DNA from: Hyposmocoma kahamanoa
Taxonomy: Eukaryota; Arthropoda; Insecta; Lepidoptera; Cosmopterigidae
DNA: 64,000 nucleotides
Direction: 5' to 3'
NCBI RefSeq assembly: GCF_003589595.1
Contig: NW_020654748.1
Location: 2,920,320 to 2,984,319, forward strand
Shown: positions 31,379-42,556 of the stretch, piece by piece
How positions within the stretch are numbered: the first letter of the stretch is position 1
How the letters are laid out: the number at the start of each line of letters is the position of its first letter
Translations under genes and position numbers: made by a program
Notes under the pieces: generated by a model
Told to the model about the DNA's origin: nothing
The model's database searches: none
The model's input: the letters and a program-made list of their open reading frames with translations, nothing else

Positions 31379-32461
31379 AAAATAAAATAATAATAATAAA
31401 AAATCTGTTCAAGTTAAAATAAAAGAAAAATGTCCAAAGGGTCCATGACTCAGCATCTGAGGACTATGCTAAACAGATGACGGAGGATTCTGATCGACTT
31501 TATAGTTGCAAACGTTAAAAACATTTTCGCAAAGCAATGTCAAACGTATCTAACAAAATCTAATTTTAACAACAAAGCACATTTTCTAAGCACTACTTAC
31601 ACTATAAAAATCAATTACGAGTAAAGAGACGAAGCTAAAAATCGAGTAAAACGTGTTACAGACGTAAGTGTGAATCGACCTTGATAATGAAACTCGATCG
31701 AAAGACTAGAAACGAAAGTGAATCGAAACTTTTCCCCAACAGTTATGACGGATTACTTAACCAATTCCGACGAAATTTCGATTAGATGTACAATATTTCG
31801 AATATTTACCTTGTATTTTGTGTCTCCGTTCACTAGTAATAATTAGGAAAAGTCTAAATCCCATTCTGGCTTTTTTAAATATAAGGTTGACTATATAATG
31901 TAATAAACAATTGACATTCTAAAACTGCGCGTAGTAAATAATTTATTTCACTTCATTGTCTTATGTAGCGGGGAGTACAGTGCATCATTTAATCCTAAGG
32001 GAGTAAAAAGGCCAGGAACCGGAGAAAAGGCAACAAAAAGGTGGGATGACGATGTATGGAGGTCACATCGTCACTATATTTGCTATTCTGCGAAAATCTA
32101 GTTGCAATGGCAGTTGAGTCACAATTCAGTACAAGTGGAATGGCAATCGCTAACGGTTGATGTTGACTTACTGAAACTACCATGAAAATTACTATGCATA
32201 TCTTGATTTTTATCATGTTTTATCAGCAATTTAGTCATCAAATTAAATGTATATAATATTAATATACCACGCCATAGATTCCTAAACTTTAAATCACAAA
32301 AAAGAATTGACAACACGACTTTTTGAACATAACACGAAAAAAGGAATAAAAATTATATAGATCGCACATGACAACTAACATAGTATTAATATTACCTATT
32401 TAGTGTCAAAGCGACAGTGTTGTCCTGTCACTTTGAAATTAAATCGTATTTGAATAACACA
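31379..32461. other. Unassigned sequence with one short LINE-like patch
   Basis: 32010-32075 (GGCCAGGAACCGGAGAAAAG, then AAAAAGGTGGGATGACGATG) matches 53229-53280 and reads like the K-R-W-D-D segment of LINE C-termini. Nothing else is recognised. Confidence 0.35.
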
Positions 32462-32605
32462 TCCGCTCACGCGATACATGCAGCCGTAGATGCATACCAC
32501 ACCTAGTGGTGCCGGTAATGATTTTATACCGATTTATCAGATATCGAAGTTATAACAGGCAAAAGAACTAATATTAATTGCTATTTCGGTAACTACTCTA
32601 GCAAA
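32462..32605 (+). mobile_element. MITE fragment, left part (pair with 52719)
   Basis: CCGCTCACGCGATACATGCA, GCCGTAGATGCATACCACAC, AACTAATATTAATTGCTATT and TCGGTAACTACT match 52726-52841. It has about 20 extra bases near 32524. The right terminal repeat is not found here; weak similarity continues toward 32760. Confidence 0.6.
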
Positions 32606-32871
32606 CCATAAAGTTTTTAATGCCTGAGTCTGTCATTTAAAAAAAGAAACAACTTCAAAAATACGTCACGACAATCGTGTGTGTTATTTTTTTGGGCTGG
32701 TGATTTCGGTGTTTATTTATTTAAAACATACCGTAAGTAGCGTTTTTTAAGTTTACCCTGAATATAAATATTTATAAACTATACGGATATATAAGGAGTC
32801 ATTTCACGGCAAACGTTAGAACCACTCAAACGGAATATTATCATATTTATCCAAGTACACCAAAAATCTGT

Positions 32872-33196
32872 CAACGAGCAATGGAACGCAGCATACTTGG
32901 TGTGAAACGGACCGAGCGAATTCGGAACACGATACTGCGCTCCCAAACTCAGATTGCAGATGAAACACAAAAAGCTGCGAAGCTGAAATGGACTTGGGCT
33001 GGTCATGTCTGCCGCATGCCTGAAGACCTGTGGACCAAGGTAACCACCCAGTGGAGCCCCAAAAGCGTAAGGCGCCGCGGCAGACCGAGAAAGCAATGGC
33101 GTGACGAACTGGACGCCTACGACAAGGCTTGGGTCCAGTTAGCTCAAGGTCGGGATGCGTGGAAGGATCAGGAGGAAGCCTTCGCCCAGCAGTGAG
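32872..33196 (+). CDS. RTE-type LINE ORF2 C-terminal fragment
   Basis: An uninterrupted frame of about 107 codons starts QRAMERSILGVKRTERIRNT, continues KAAKLKWTWAGHVCRMPEDL and GRPRKQWRDELDAY, and ends EEAFAQQ with TGA at 33194-33196. The motif series AMERxxLGV...RIRN, K-W-x-W-A-G-H-x-x-R, G-R-P-x-x-R-W-x-D-D/E-L is the signature of the RTE-type endonuclease-reverse transcriptases seen in moths and butterflies. The retained part is only the last tenth of a protein usually near 1000 residues; the catalytic YADD region is missing. The coding bases are GC-richer than the surroundings, and the absence of stops suggests a recent 5'-truncated insertion. A GC-rich tract at 33260-33420 may be its 3' UTR. 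Confidence 0.8.
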
Positions 33197-33905
33197 ACAC
33201 ATCAGGCTAAATGTAATGTAACTATGTTAGTTGTCATGTGTAGTGTAGTTTATGTAGATAATTCAGGTTTTTTTTTCAAACGCGGTAGCACGCCCTGGAC
33301 GGCATCAACGCACCTCAATTGCTTCCGAGGCCCCTACCGCCTTGGACTCTTCAGCGCCCACTGGGGGGGCTGTAGGGAAACTATGCACTTCGCCATTGAC
33401 GTGCTTTCGACTCGCCATTGAAGAGCAGAATACCAAAAAATTGCAATTGAATAGTAGCTCGATGGCTAGCCACTGACAAGCAACTAACTACCCTTAACTT
33501 TGAATAGAATACCAACGTACAAAATCCTGCCTTTGACACTCTATGGACTCTCAACTAAGATGATTTAAACTTAGAAGACTTGGAGGTCCAGGATTACAAT
33601 CAATAGCATATCTCAACACTCACTTGAGTTACAAATTGTAATAAAGCTAATTGCTTTCCTTGGCGTCTATCACAATAGCCTCTCTCCCAATGATAGGTTA
33701 CCGAGAAATCTATCAGTTAGTGTTACATTGTATATTATTATTGAAGAATAAGCCCTTCTTTTCAATTATTGGACGGGATAGTGATTATTATAGAAACGTT
33801 TATATTGCGAGTTTTTTTTTTATTTTGTACGGCTACTAGTTTGTTCTATAATGTTTGAAAGTCAGCGATATTAATAAGCATTTAGTGATTGTAGTAATTA
33901 AGGTC
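33197..33905. other. Unassigned sequence; GC-rich tract 33270-33420
   Basis: Directly downstream of the RTE frame. GCGGTAGCACGCCCTGGACG and CCGAGGCCCCTACCGCCTTG are unlike the AT-rich background and may be a LINE 3' UTR. No coding domain seen. Confidence 0.35.
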
Positions 33906-33909
33906 TATT

Positions 33910-33990
33910 GGAAATCAGACTATTTTTTCAGATCTAAAGTCGCGTATATTTGTTTTTCAAAGAAACTTACGTTTACGACCTACGACCTTG
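33910..33990 (+). repeat. Family E partial copy
   Basis: AGACTATTTTTTCAGATCTA, AAGTCGCGTATATTTGTTTT, TCAAAGAAACTTACGTTTAC. The right-hand part is lost. Confidence 0.55.
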
Positions 33991-34304
33991 AGCTGTTTAA
34001 AAAAACCTACGTATGAAATAATGTGTAATCATCGCGAAAACATCAACTCAAACGCACAATAATTAAATAAAAATTATGCACGTATCGTCGGCTAAATTCT
34101 TAAACCCCGTTCCTCTAGACTTTTAACTAGGCACAAAAAAGAATTACTAAAAATAATTATTTATGACAATGTATGGTTGTTCCTTTATTTTATAACTAAA
34201 AAAGCGTCTAGAAATTATAGTTTTAGCTATAACATCGGGCAATATTGCGCTTGAAGAGTAAAAAAGGGTTTTCGTCCAAAAACTGAGTTACGAGCTTTCA
34301 AATT

Positions 34305-34485
34305 TAGCCGACTTCAATAAAAGGAAGACGTTCACAATTCGACTGTTTTTTTTTATGTGGACCGATTTTGAGGATTCTTTTTTGTTGTAGAAATAGTCCA
34401 CCTCCATAAATATACCACCTCTAAGGGTGGCAGACTAGGGGATGAATGACTTTTGTGGTTTTTTAGTACTCTGTACAGATTCTGT
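34305..34485 (-). repeat. Family D repeat, reversed copy
   Basis: GCCGACTTCAATAAAAGGAA, GACCGATTTTGAGGATTCTT, CCACCTCTAAGGGTGGCAGA, CTAGGGGATGAATGACTTTT, then TTTTTTAGTACTCTGTACAG, the complement of the 15463 start. Confidence 0.75.
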
Positions 34486-36045
34486 TATACATTTCGTGGT
34501 TGGCACTAAATACGACAAAATCTAATTTAATACGAAAATCAATATAATTATTTTTATGACTTTCACATAAAATGTTACTTTTTGGATATCTTTATCCAAT
34601 GGCGTGATATGCACAGTAAAAAATCTTATACCCTAAGTTATACTCTTCGCTTATTGAAGCAAACCCAATTGATGGAGTTTTTTTAAAGCGATTTATTCCG
34701 CGATAAGATTGCAATGGTACTCAAAGAAATTTCACATGCATAACTTATGCTACTTCAAGGCTGAAGCCATATTAGATAACACGATTCGTTTCTCGAAACT
34801 GTTTATTGCTTATTACGACAACATATACAATATTATCGCACCATTGGAACTCGCACCTTGGATCTTTAGGGCAAAAATAATCATTTAAGATGCCCCTCAT
34901 AGTTTACGAAACATTATACATTTGAAACAAGAGTTGTTTTAATCAGTTTAAAGTAATTCAACAGGTCATAATGCAAACCCAAAAAAACGTACAGTCAAAT
35001 ACAGCAATGATGTGTTGTCAAGTTGCATGTTCTTATTGTCTTATGATATTATATTTCTGAGAAATTCTATCATGCTTGTTACACCTTACCTCTTTAAAGG
35101 CTTACTATCTTCTACTTTGCCCTTTTGACAATACTATCTATCTACAAATGTATAACACAACCGATTCAACTATATGTTCCGTATTTTTTATTAACGAATA
35201 AAACTGTATTTAAATTCCTTTCGAAAAAAATACTGAATATTTTGAATGCATTTGGATTATATTTTATTGGATTGCAAGAACCCTGTATCTAATGATGAAC
35301 ATTTTGTTGGACACATCTATTTGGGCAGGCATCATTGCAAGTCAACCGTGAACATATCAAATTATCCAGACCCTTACATGCGTGACCTGCTTCATTTTAG
35401 GTCAGTATAGTGTTAATAGAGAAACAAAGAAAGGTTATAATTGACCCTTTAGTTTACCTACGAATGTGATGCAAGAATAGGAAATATCAAACACAAAGTA
35501 TATTGTAGTATTTTTAAAGGACTTACCAATAAATATCATTAGTTCTTTACATTTACGTATGAAATTAATGAATGATATGGATTGATAAACTCAAAAGTTT
35601 CAAAAAATTATCCAAATATCAGAGACATTATGAAAATCACTTAAAATAAACTGAAAAAAAGTTAAAGTCAAGCTATTTTGGAACGTAAGTAAAAGCGTTA
35701 TTAGAAACAAAAAGTGTAACAAAAAACAAAAACTTTAAATGAATATCGAAATGCAACCAAAGCTTTGTACTTGCAAATTGAACCTTTTCGCAATAAATTA
35801 AACAAAGGCTACTTCATAATCTGATTTCAATTGAATGGATCCAGATCGATGGATTGATGACAGCTGTAATGAAACGAAGTTGTGTCGAAACTTGTTAACG
35901 CAATTGTGGTTTTGAAGCTTGGTTGCAGAGATAAAGCAGTTAGTGTGGGACGTTCGACTAAGACGTTATAGCATCATAGACTCACCACGCGTTTAGACAT
36001 CGTTCATGCTGATCTAAAAGCAGGCCACGTCGATAGTACCCTTTA
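34486..36045. other. Unassigned AT-rich intergenic sequence
   Basis: No gene, RNA or recognised repeat over about 1.5 kb. Confidence 0.45.
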
Positions 36046-36228
36046 GCAGCTATGGCGCTCCTTGTGAAAGAGTTCGTCCAGGGAAGTACTGCCACCTTAC
36101 CTATTTCCACTGAGTTCCGGTTTTGGACGATAAGGGTGCAGTTGAAATTATAGACACTTGGGACTTTTTTGTTATGTCCTTGGGTGACGAGCGCACTGGC
36201 AGTGCCCCTTAGGTCGCTTCGTAAGATT
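36046..36228 (+). mobile_element. Family A, 3'-truncated copy
   Basis: TAGCAGCTATGGCGCTCCTT (5' boundary), GAAAGAGTTCGTCCAGGGAA, GTTCCGGTTTTGGACGATAA, GCAGTGCCCCTTAGGTCG. A ~20 bp gap removes the CCAAGCAGTAATGTGAG block. Confidence 0.8.
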
Positions 36229-37699
36229 CCTAATCTTCGACTTCATTTTAGAGGGGTATATGCCTCTTAAAGTTAAAAATAAAATATTGTATGAGTAGCT
36301 ACACGATATATTCAAGCATAGACATTAATCAAAAACATGAAACAATAAAGTTTCCTCGATAGATAACAATCACGAAATGACCTCTAATTTTCACATTTTT
36401 CGATTTATCCTCGAAAGACTACAGGTTATTAGGACAAAAATTAGATAATTAATTATATTTATGCATGATCGACAACTGTCACTACGGATTTTTTTTTAAT
36501 CCCTTTAGATTTAGAGTTATTCCGCTAAAACGAATTTGGTACTTTTAATGCGCAAAATTCAACATCTCCTGTCGCATGTCACGCGAACTTCAGGCATATA
36601 TTTGTTTCACAAATTTGGGCGGAGCCAACGTCAAAACTTTTTTGGCATGAGAGCTCTTATATTTGTAAGTCAGGAGCCGACATTACCCGTAACCTACGAA
36701 ATCGCGCCCTTCCCTAAAATACCCATATCTGCAAAATGACAAATTTTCAAGAAACGGACTAAAATATTCCACGAAGTAAATTGGTTGATAACTTTATAAA
36801 GCTTAAATAGGAGAGTTTTAAAATTTTACATATACATAATTTGTTTTTAAGTATATAGTAAATAAAACAACGCATTTATTTATCCACATAACACAAACAA
36901 ATTCGTAAACAATTAAAACAAAAGAACAGAAATGTGAACAAAAAGGATGAAGACTTAGCATTACTGATTTTCAGGCTTCACCTATAAGCTATTCGCTGCA
37001 TCAGACCGGCAAGCGGAGTGTATACTAAACATCAAGCAATTAAATCCGCTAGCAACACTAAAAATATAAAATTTTGGATTTTTTTAAATAGAATTTTTAA
37101 ATTTTTATACAATTTACGTATAACTGTGTTGGACTACAGACAGCCTCTATTATCTTTTATTTTTATAGCTTTCATGTGACGCAAGCATTTAACGTATGAT
37201 TGCATGTAATATAGTCATATTTACACCGAGCGTGTGAATTTACCTTCGCTACGGTATGTTCATCAATAGACAACGGAAAATTCATTACCAGCACTTACAA
37301 TCAAACCGAAAAGTGGTCTTAATGCCGTCGAATTAATGTCATTGCCGTCTTCTACTCAATAGAGACACTTTGACGGGTAGTGAAGAGACAATCGTACTGG
37401 CCTTCGAATAGATTCATCGAATCTCTGCAATCGAGATCAGGGTAAAAACATCGATTCACAGTTAATCGACCACCTCTAATAAGTGTTACGCTTTAATCCA
37501 CTTGTATTGTTACTTGTTAAAAAGTCAATTAACGTCGGAAAGAATTTATTTTGAACTTCCTCAATGGTGTCTAACCTTGAGTATTTTAATTAAGCAACAT
37601 GATAAAACCTATCTTGACATATATTACTTCGATCTCCAGGCCTATACTCTTTTTTCAGTATTTTTTTTTGTTAAATCATCATGTCTGCGTTTCATATGT
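36229..37699. other. Unassigned intergenic sequence
   Basis: The 67-codon frame at 36536-36739 and 69-codon frame at 37502-37711 have no recognisable domain. No repeat recognised. Confidence 0.4.
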
Positions 37700-37764
37700 T
37701 TGTTTGGTTAACAACTGATAAAGAATTTACCTAAATATACCTTGGAAAATATCTAACTAACTAC

Positions 37765-37848
37765 AGTCTAACACTTTGTTTTGGACGTCATATGTAATGT
37801 CCCTTGGTGTGCAATAAAAAATATTAATTGTATTGTATTGTTATCTAC
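37765..37848 (+). repeat. Possible LINE 3' tail
   Basis: AACACTTTGTTTTGGACGTC, TGTCCCTTGGTGTGCAATAA, then an ATTGTATTGTATTG end. The form is that of Jockey-type LINE tails, but no coding part is present. Confidence 0.35.
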
Positions 37849-37890
37849 GTCATACTCTCCAGTTAAATTATACACAATATTTTTTTTAAT

Positions 37891-38009
37891 CCCGCACTAG
37901 GAAAACCCTGTGTCGCGAGTGCCATGGACACGTACATAGACAACAAATTACACGCAAACTCACGAGAGAACCATTACCAGCTTGGTAACCGTCCGGCCAC
38001 GGAGGCAGT
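37891..38009 (-). mobile_element. SINE-1 with central deletion
   Basis: CCCGCACTAGGAAAACCCTG to CTCACGAGAGAA, then directly CCATTACCAGCTTGGTAACC to CACGGAGGCAGT. About 70 bp carrying box B are missing; box A is retained as GGCCGGACGG. Confidence 0.75.
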
Positions 38010-38645
38010 TCTATATTAAATTCCCTGCATGATGTTCATAAAGCCAATTTCACCAAATAACGCTCAGAGAAAGCAGAACAATTTGAATCGTCACTTCTCT
38101 TACAATGTTTGTATTATTAACTCAGTCTGTATGTATGACCTTCCTCACATAAAGGTTCATACAATTTTGAATGACCTTGTGGTGCATTAAGGCTCATTCA
38201 ATATGGGAGGCTGTTAAGAATAGAGTAAATATTAGACAGAAACCATCTGTTTAAGTCATTTGGATTGATGTCGAGGTCAAATTTGTACAACGAGAATGCG
38301 GTTATTTTTCCTTTTAAATTGCGAAGAGTTTCACTTACTATACGTTAATAAAAAGGTTCCAAGTGAAGTTGAATGACAGACGTTTTTTTCCGTTTCTCTC
38401 TTTTGCTTAATGTACATTCAGTCACATATCTGACTCTACAAGTAATTACTTAGTAAACTACTTTCCGGCGGAATTCAATTTTTGACATGGACTTAAGCGG
38501 CTTTTGTAACTGTAACGGTGACCTAGTTAAGTTTTATTAAGGTTGAAAAATTGTTCAGATTAACCTTTGAGTTTTTGTTATTATTGTTGCTAAGATATTA
38601 TTCACTGGTTATAAATATTTATTATTTAGTTTATATGTTTGTGTT
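38010..38645. other. Unassigned intergenic sequence
   Basis: No gene or repeat recognised. Confidence 0.4.
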
Positions 38646-38885
38646 GTTGTGCGCCTGGTGGTAAGCGACACGCCTATCCATAACTGTTGCAGTCTTAGAG
38701 CTTCGCAAAAATCTCAGGGGCACTGCCACTGCTCTCGTCACCCTAATACATAAGTTGATAAGTCTCAACTGCCTGTTATTTCACCAGCACCCGCAAAACC
38801 GGAACGCAGTAATGCTCACATTACTGCTTCGCGGCAGAAATAGGTAAGGTGGCAGTACTTCCCCGGGCGCTCCACTGCTGCTAAC
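38646..38885 (-). mobile_element. Family A copy
   Basis: GTGCGCCTGGTGGTAAGCGA, TAACTGTTGCAGTCTTAGAG, CATTACTGCTTCGCGGCAGA and CTCCACTGCTGCTAAC. The poly(A)-proximal ~30 bp are missing, with small deletions inside. Confidence 0.8.
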
Positions 38886-39384
38886 TCCAATATCCAACTA
38901 ATAACTTTAACATGTATAGTATGCTTCTATAAATAAATAAATAACGATAACATTGGAGATTCGGGTGCACCGAAAGGCGTCTCCTGCATTCCTACCATTC
39001 CTTGCCTGTACGTCTGGTGCACCCTAGGCAACAATCGGTAAGATCCTTACGCCAGTTGACGCAAGCATCGATGTTCCATCGGTACGATAAAAAGAAGAAG
39101 TAGATTGTCGAATGTTTTTTGACCGCGTAACCTTTTATAGGTCCGTAACAGTTTTATTTTTAAATTTTAAATTTTGAAGTCATTCGTGTTTAACGGAAAT
39201 AAGCGGGTGTATTAATGAGAACCTTTTTAGCTCAGTAACATAGCAATTTTAACTTTATTTCTAATTCGTTAAAGTAATATTTTGATTGATTAGTTGAGTA
39301 CGGTTGCAATGTTTTGTAATCATCTTGTATATTTTCCAGAAAAACATACGATATTTCAAGTATAGAATGTTGCTGTCACTGGTG
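38886..39384. other. Unassigned; possible LINE 3' end at 38950-39100
   Basis: 38955-39080 (GGGTGCACCGAAAGGCGTCT to CATCGGTACGATAAAAAGAA) has the composition and A-rich end of a LINE tail. No protein remnant read. Confidence 0.3.
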
Positions 39385-39590
39385 GGCTCGGGTCTCCTTT
39401 CAGGCGAGTGTTTAAGCCATGGTCAGCCACGCCTAATGTGGGTTGCGGACTTCGCAGGTTCTTCTTTGATGTGTAGGTTTCTATCACGATGTTGTCTTCA
39501 TCCAAAAGCTCATACTAAATTTCAAATTAAATTACGCACGTAGATTCCGAAGTTGCGAGCGCGGATTCGAACCCACGGCCATCTGTTTAA
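39385..39590 (-). mobile_element. SINE-3, near full length
   Basis: GCGAGTGTTTAAGCCATGGT, TAATGTGGGTTGCGGACTTC, GGTTTCTATCACGATGTTGT, AAGCTCATACTAAATTTCAA, then CGGATTCGAACCCACGG, which on the minus strand is a box B. It is the reverse of the 30692 copy, and is longer. Confidence 0.65.
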
Positions 39591-40326
39591 TAAATAAACT
39601 ATTCAGTTATTGAAAACAGTATATTAACTAGCTTTTCCTAATAGCTTATCTCAGCCACATACAAACCAACTATATGTAATCAAGTTTCTTAAAATGATTT
39701 GTAAGCAAATAGGCATTGTTAACAAGCAACTCACGGCTCAAAGAGCAGCCATTGCAAATTAATAAACTATTGGTGAGTTTCCGTCCGATTGGAGAAAGTA
39801 TTGCTATTAAATAACTTAAATTTCTTGCGTTTTTTGGTTGCTTTGGTCATGCGCAGTTTTCGAATCTCGTATAGAGATAGCTTAGCCGATTTAGAAATTG
39901 GAAACTTGGATTTTCTACAATTTGTAACTGTCATGGAGTTCAGATGAAGTTAAGCTGCATTCCATTATTAAATGCAACGTTCCATTTCCGCGTCATGTTG
40001 GAAACTATAAATCGATAGTTATTAGCGGCCCAGAACATACTAAGTATATGTAGGTAGCTCGATTACCACTGACATTTAGGTAATTGTTCTCCCAGAAAGA
40101 ACAGTCCCGTATCGTTCTACATAAGTTTTGTATAGAATAGAATAAAATAGACATTAATTGCAACGCTACAACACATAATTCCAAAAAAAACAAAAATTGA
40201 TAACACAGACAAAGAAAAGAAAATAAAAAGAATTAATAAACGAAATAAAGAATACAATAATGAAGAGTAACACGTCGGTTCGCTCATTGCTCCGTTCAAG
40301 TAAAAATAACTCTGTTTAGGGCTTAC
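39591..40326. other. Unassigned intergenic sequence
   Basis: No gene or repeat recognised. Confidence 0.4.
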
Positions 40327-40493
40327 TGTCAGTCAAAGTGAAAGTCAAAGTTTATATTTGCAAGAATACACAAAAACACATGTTTTTCAAGACCTTATAA
40401 AAACGTAATAGTAACAGTATTCAACCTGCATTCAGGTATGCAAATTATTTAAGTTAAAATTAAATTACATATGTCATAAAATAAAACTAAAAA

Positions 40494-40826
40494 TTAATCA
40501 GTCCTAAATTCTAAATATTCTTTTACAGTATAAAAACAGTGGTCCATTAGCCAAGATGCTAAAGTTTTTTTTAATTCGTGTCCCCTTAAATGTTTTATGT
40601 GGTTTGACAAATGGTTATATATTTTAATTGACATATTAAACGAATTTCTTTCATATATGATTTTAAAGCAAGGAGGTTGACACAAAAGATTCATTCTTTT
40701 AGCTCTCAATAGTCGCTGTAATACTTCAGCGCGTTTTTTAAAGAGGTGTGGGCTAGAGATATCTGCTCGCTTGTAGATAACCACAAGCGAGCAGATATCT
40801 CTAATGTACATGCAGGCAAGAGGCAT
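40494..40826 (-). pseudogene. LINE ORF2 C-terminal domain fragment
   Basis: An open frame of 110 codons reads MPLACMYIRDICSLVVIYKR, later KRAEVLQRLLRAKRMNLLCQ, FNMSIKIYNHLSNHIKHLRG and HELKKTLASWLMDHCFYTVK, ending EYLEFRTD. The order L-A-x-x-Y-x-R-x-I, N-x-x-x-x-I-K-x-Y-N-x-L, L-K-x-x-L-x-x-W-L, F-Y-x-x-x-E-Y-L fits the domain after the reverse transcriptase in Jockey/CR1-type LINEs. The first 17 codons lie in a perfect 21-bp inverted repeat (40754-40803), which is unusual for coding DNA and may mean that this end is rearranged. No upstream catalytic region is present, so the copy is 5'-truncated. Confidence 0.7.
40754..40803. repeat. Perfect 21-bp inverted repeat, 8-nt loop
   Basis: 40754-40774 and 40783-40803 are exact complements (arm core GATATCTGCTCGCTTGT). 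It lies inside the minus-strand LINE frame. Confidence 0.95.
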
Positions 40827-40833
40827 TTAGCTT

Positions 40834-41210
40834 TTTAAAAAGTGGCTTGCAGGTGTCATCCTTTTTAGCTCCACAGATAGGCATTCAGGCAGGTTCAGAC
40901 AGGCGTTCTACACTAGTCAGTTGTGGTACCATTACACTAAGCGAGCTTTTGATAGACTCAGAGCTCACTACAATAATGCATTTCGCGCTATGCTGCGGCT
41001 GCCCTGGCGGTGTAGTGCGTCTGGCATGTTTGCCGTGAATAGAGTAGACGACTTTTTCGCCATAATACGGAAGAGATATTGGCCTTTTCTTGTGAGAGTG
41101 AGCGATTCGATTAATATAATTATAAGACCAGTATGCGATGCGTGCTACTTTGTAAGTGACCACTCCATTGTTTAAAGTTAAATAAATTAATTATTGTTAT
41201 ACTATTATTT
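40834..41210 (+). pseudogene. LINE ORF2 C-terminal fragment, second family
   Basis: The frame reads KWLAGVILFSSTDRHSGRFR, QAFYTSQLWYHYTKRAFDRL, RAHYNNAFRAMLRLPWRCSA and SGMFAVNRVDDFFAIIRKRY, stopping at 41173-41175. The pattern S-x-L-W-x-x-Y-x-x-x-x-x-x-R-x-x-Y-N-x-x-x-R-x-x-x-x-x-P, S-A-S-x-M-F, F-x-x-I-x-R-K-R is a strong signature of the C-terminal part of a common insect LINE group. It starts abruptly next to the opposite-strand LINE at 40832, and an AT-rich 3' part leads to 41210 or beyond. The reverse-transcriptase core is missing. The next LINE begins only about 100 bp downstream in the same orientation. Confidence 0.75.
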
Positions 41211-41277
41211 CTAATGTGAATTCAATTCAATTTGATGTAATTCTTAATTATTTACTACATTAATAATTATAATTATT

Positions 41278-42081
41278 AATGATTTGAATCGTCTTGCCGC
41301 ATGGTCAGGTAATAACTCTCTTGTGCTGAACCCTACTAAGTCCAAATTCATGATAATGGGATCCAGAAAACAGATTCAGGATATAGAGTCACGTTCACCC
41401 CAGGTAAAAGTGTTGAATGGATCTATTGAGTTAGTGTCGGAGGTTCAAAATTTGGGTGTCACTATGGACAATCGTCTGCGCTTTGAGCGGCACGTAGCCA
41501 AAGTTGTACAGAATTGTCTTTATAGATTAAAGGTCATGTATAACATTCGTAACTTGTTAATTCTGGACTTGCGGGTTCACTTATGCGAATCTCTTATACT
41601 TTCTAAACTTAATTACTGTCTCACTGCCTTTGGTCCGTGTCTGTTGGCAAGAACGCACAGACTACTGCAACGAGTGCAAAATTCATGTGCACGATTCTGC
41701 TTCTTAATACCACCTCGGAGCCACGTGACACCCTTCCTGAATAAGTCGAACATGCTGGCAATAGGTGGACGCCTTAAATTGTATTTGGCTGGGCTGTTAT
41801 TTGATGTTGTTCAGTCTCACGTACCTGACTATTTGTACGAGAAACTCACTTGGTCATCCACGGCAAACTCTCGTTTTAGGTCAAGGTCGACAAGGCTATT
41901 TCTGCTTGCAACCCCCCGGCATGGTACCGCTGCATTTAGAGGGAGCTTCCGTTACTTAGCCACTAGTTGTTGGAACAATATTCCTCCTCCTATCCGTAAC
42001 AGTGTCTCAAAAAAAACGTTTAAGCTAAAGCTGCGGGAGCATCTGTTAAATTTGCAAAAAATTGGGGATATGAGTGGCTAG
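41278..42081 (+). CDS. Non-LTR reverse transcriptase, C-terminal half
   Basis: This is the longest frame in the window: 267 codons from NDLNRLAAWSGNNSLVLNPT to the TAG at 42079-42081. It contains the end of the reverse-transcriptase palm/thumb (W-x-x-x-N-x-L-x-L-N-P-x-K-S-K, then VQNLGVTMDNRLRFERHV) and the linker LILSKLNYCLTAFGPCL. It then has LLQRVQNSCARFCFL and the C-terminal WNNIPPPIRNSVSKKTFKLK. These are typical of CR1/L2/Jockey-type LINE ORF2. The YADD box would lie a few dozen residues before the start and is absent, so the insertion is 5'-truncated, probably at reverse transcription. The lack of stops or frameshifts and a long UTR with an intact ATCT tail suggest a recent copy. The annotated ATG at 41284 is internal to the original protein. 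Confidence 0.85.
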   Translation, partial: NDLNRLAAWSGNNSLVLNPTKSKFMIMGSRKQIQDIESRSPQVKVLNGSIELVSEVQNLGVTMDNRLRFERHVAKVVQNCLYRLKVMYNIRNLLILDLRVHLCESLILSKLNYCLTAFGPCLLARTHRLLQRVQNSCARFCFLIPPRSHVTPFLNKSNMLAIGGRLKLYLAGLLFDVVQSHVPDYLYEKLTWSSTANSRFRSRSTRLFLLATPRHGTAAFRGSFRYLATSCWNNIPPPIRNSVSKKTFKLKLREHLLNLQKIGDMSG

Positions 42082-42556
42082 GGTATTTGCGGTTGTCTCT
42101 TGTGTGTCCACGTACAGGGTCGGGAGCGCGTCATGCTTGACATTTAAGATTTAAGATTTAATTTCAACTCTGTGCCGCTTGCGATAGGAACGGTCCAAGG
42201 TCCAAGGTTTGTTATGCTCTTGGCTGTACCTCGTTTCAGGACTGCAAATAGTGTATTATGTGTGGAGGTTGGGAGGAAGAAGATTGAAAATTAATAATTT
42301 AAAAATTAAATCAGATTTTTGTTGGATTGCGAGTGGCGTCTCTATCCTATAGGGTCCTGGCAGAATACCAGTGTCGCAGGCAGCCGCGTCATTTATGCTG
42401 AGCCAGCGCCTTTTTCACTGCCATGACTTCCAAGTGTAATATTAGTAGATAAGAATATCATTATTGTTATATACATATAAGTTAATGCCTATATCATGTA
42501 CCTGATGTCATGGTGGTGAATAAAGCTTTTATCTATCTATCTATCTATCTATCTAA
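41278..42556 (+). mobile_element. 5'-truncated LINE with (ATCT)n tail
   Basis: It comprises the frame above, a 3' UTR of about 450 bp (including GTCGCAGGCAGCCGCGTCAT and GATGTCATGGTGGTGAATAA), an AATAAAG signal and a terminal ATCT microsatellite at 42531-42555. Confidence 0.8.

Larger units (their letters stand above)
40327..40832 (-). mobile_element. LINE 3' end with TTTGAC-type tail
   Basis: The minus strand ends in ACTTTGACTTTCACTTTGAC (about 40332-40351) after a UTR of ~140 bp; the upstream part is the 40494-40826 frame. Tail type is shared with family B but the protein differs. Confidence 0.75.

Noticed and set aside
32779..33202. Two minus-strand frames of 105 and 128 codons
   Set aside because: Antisense shadows of the RTE-type LINE frame at 32872-33196, whose plus-strand protein is clearly recognisable.
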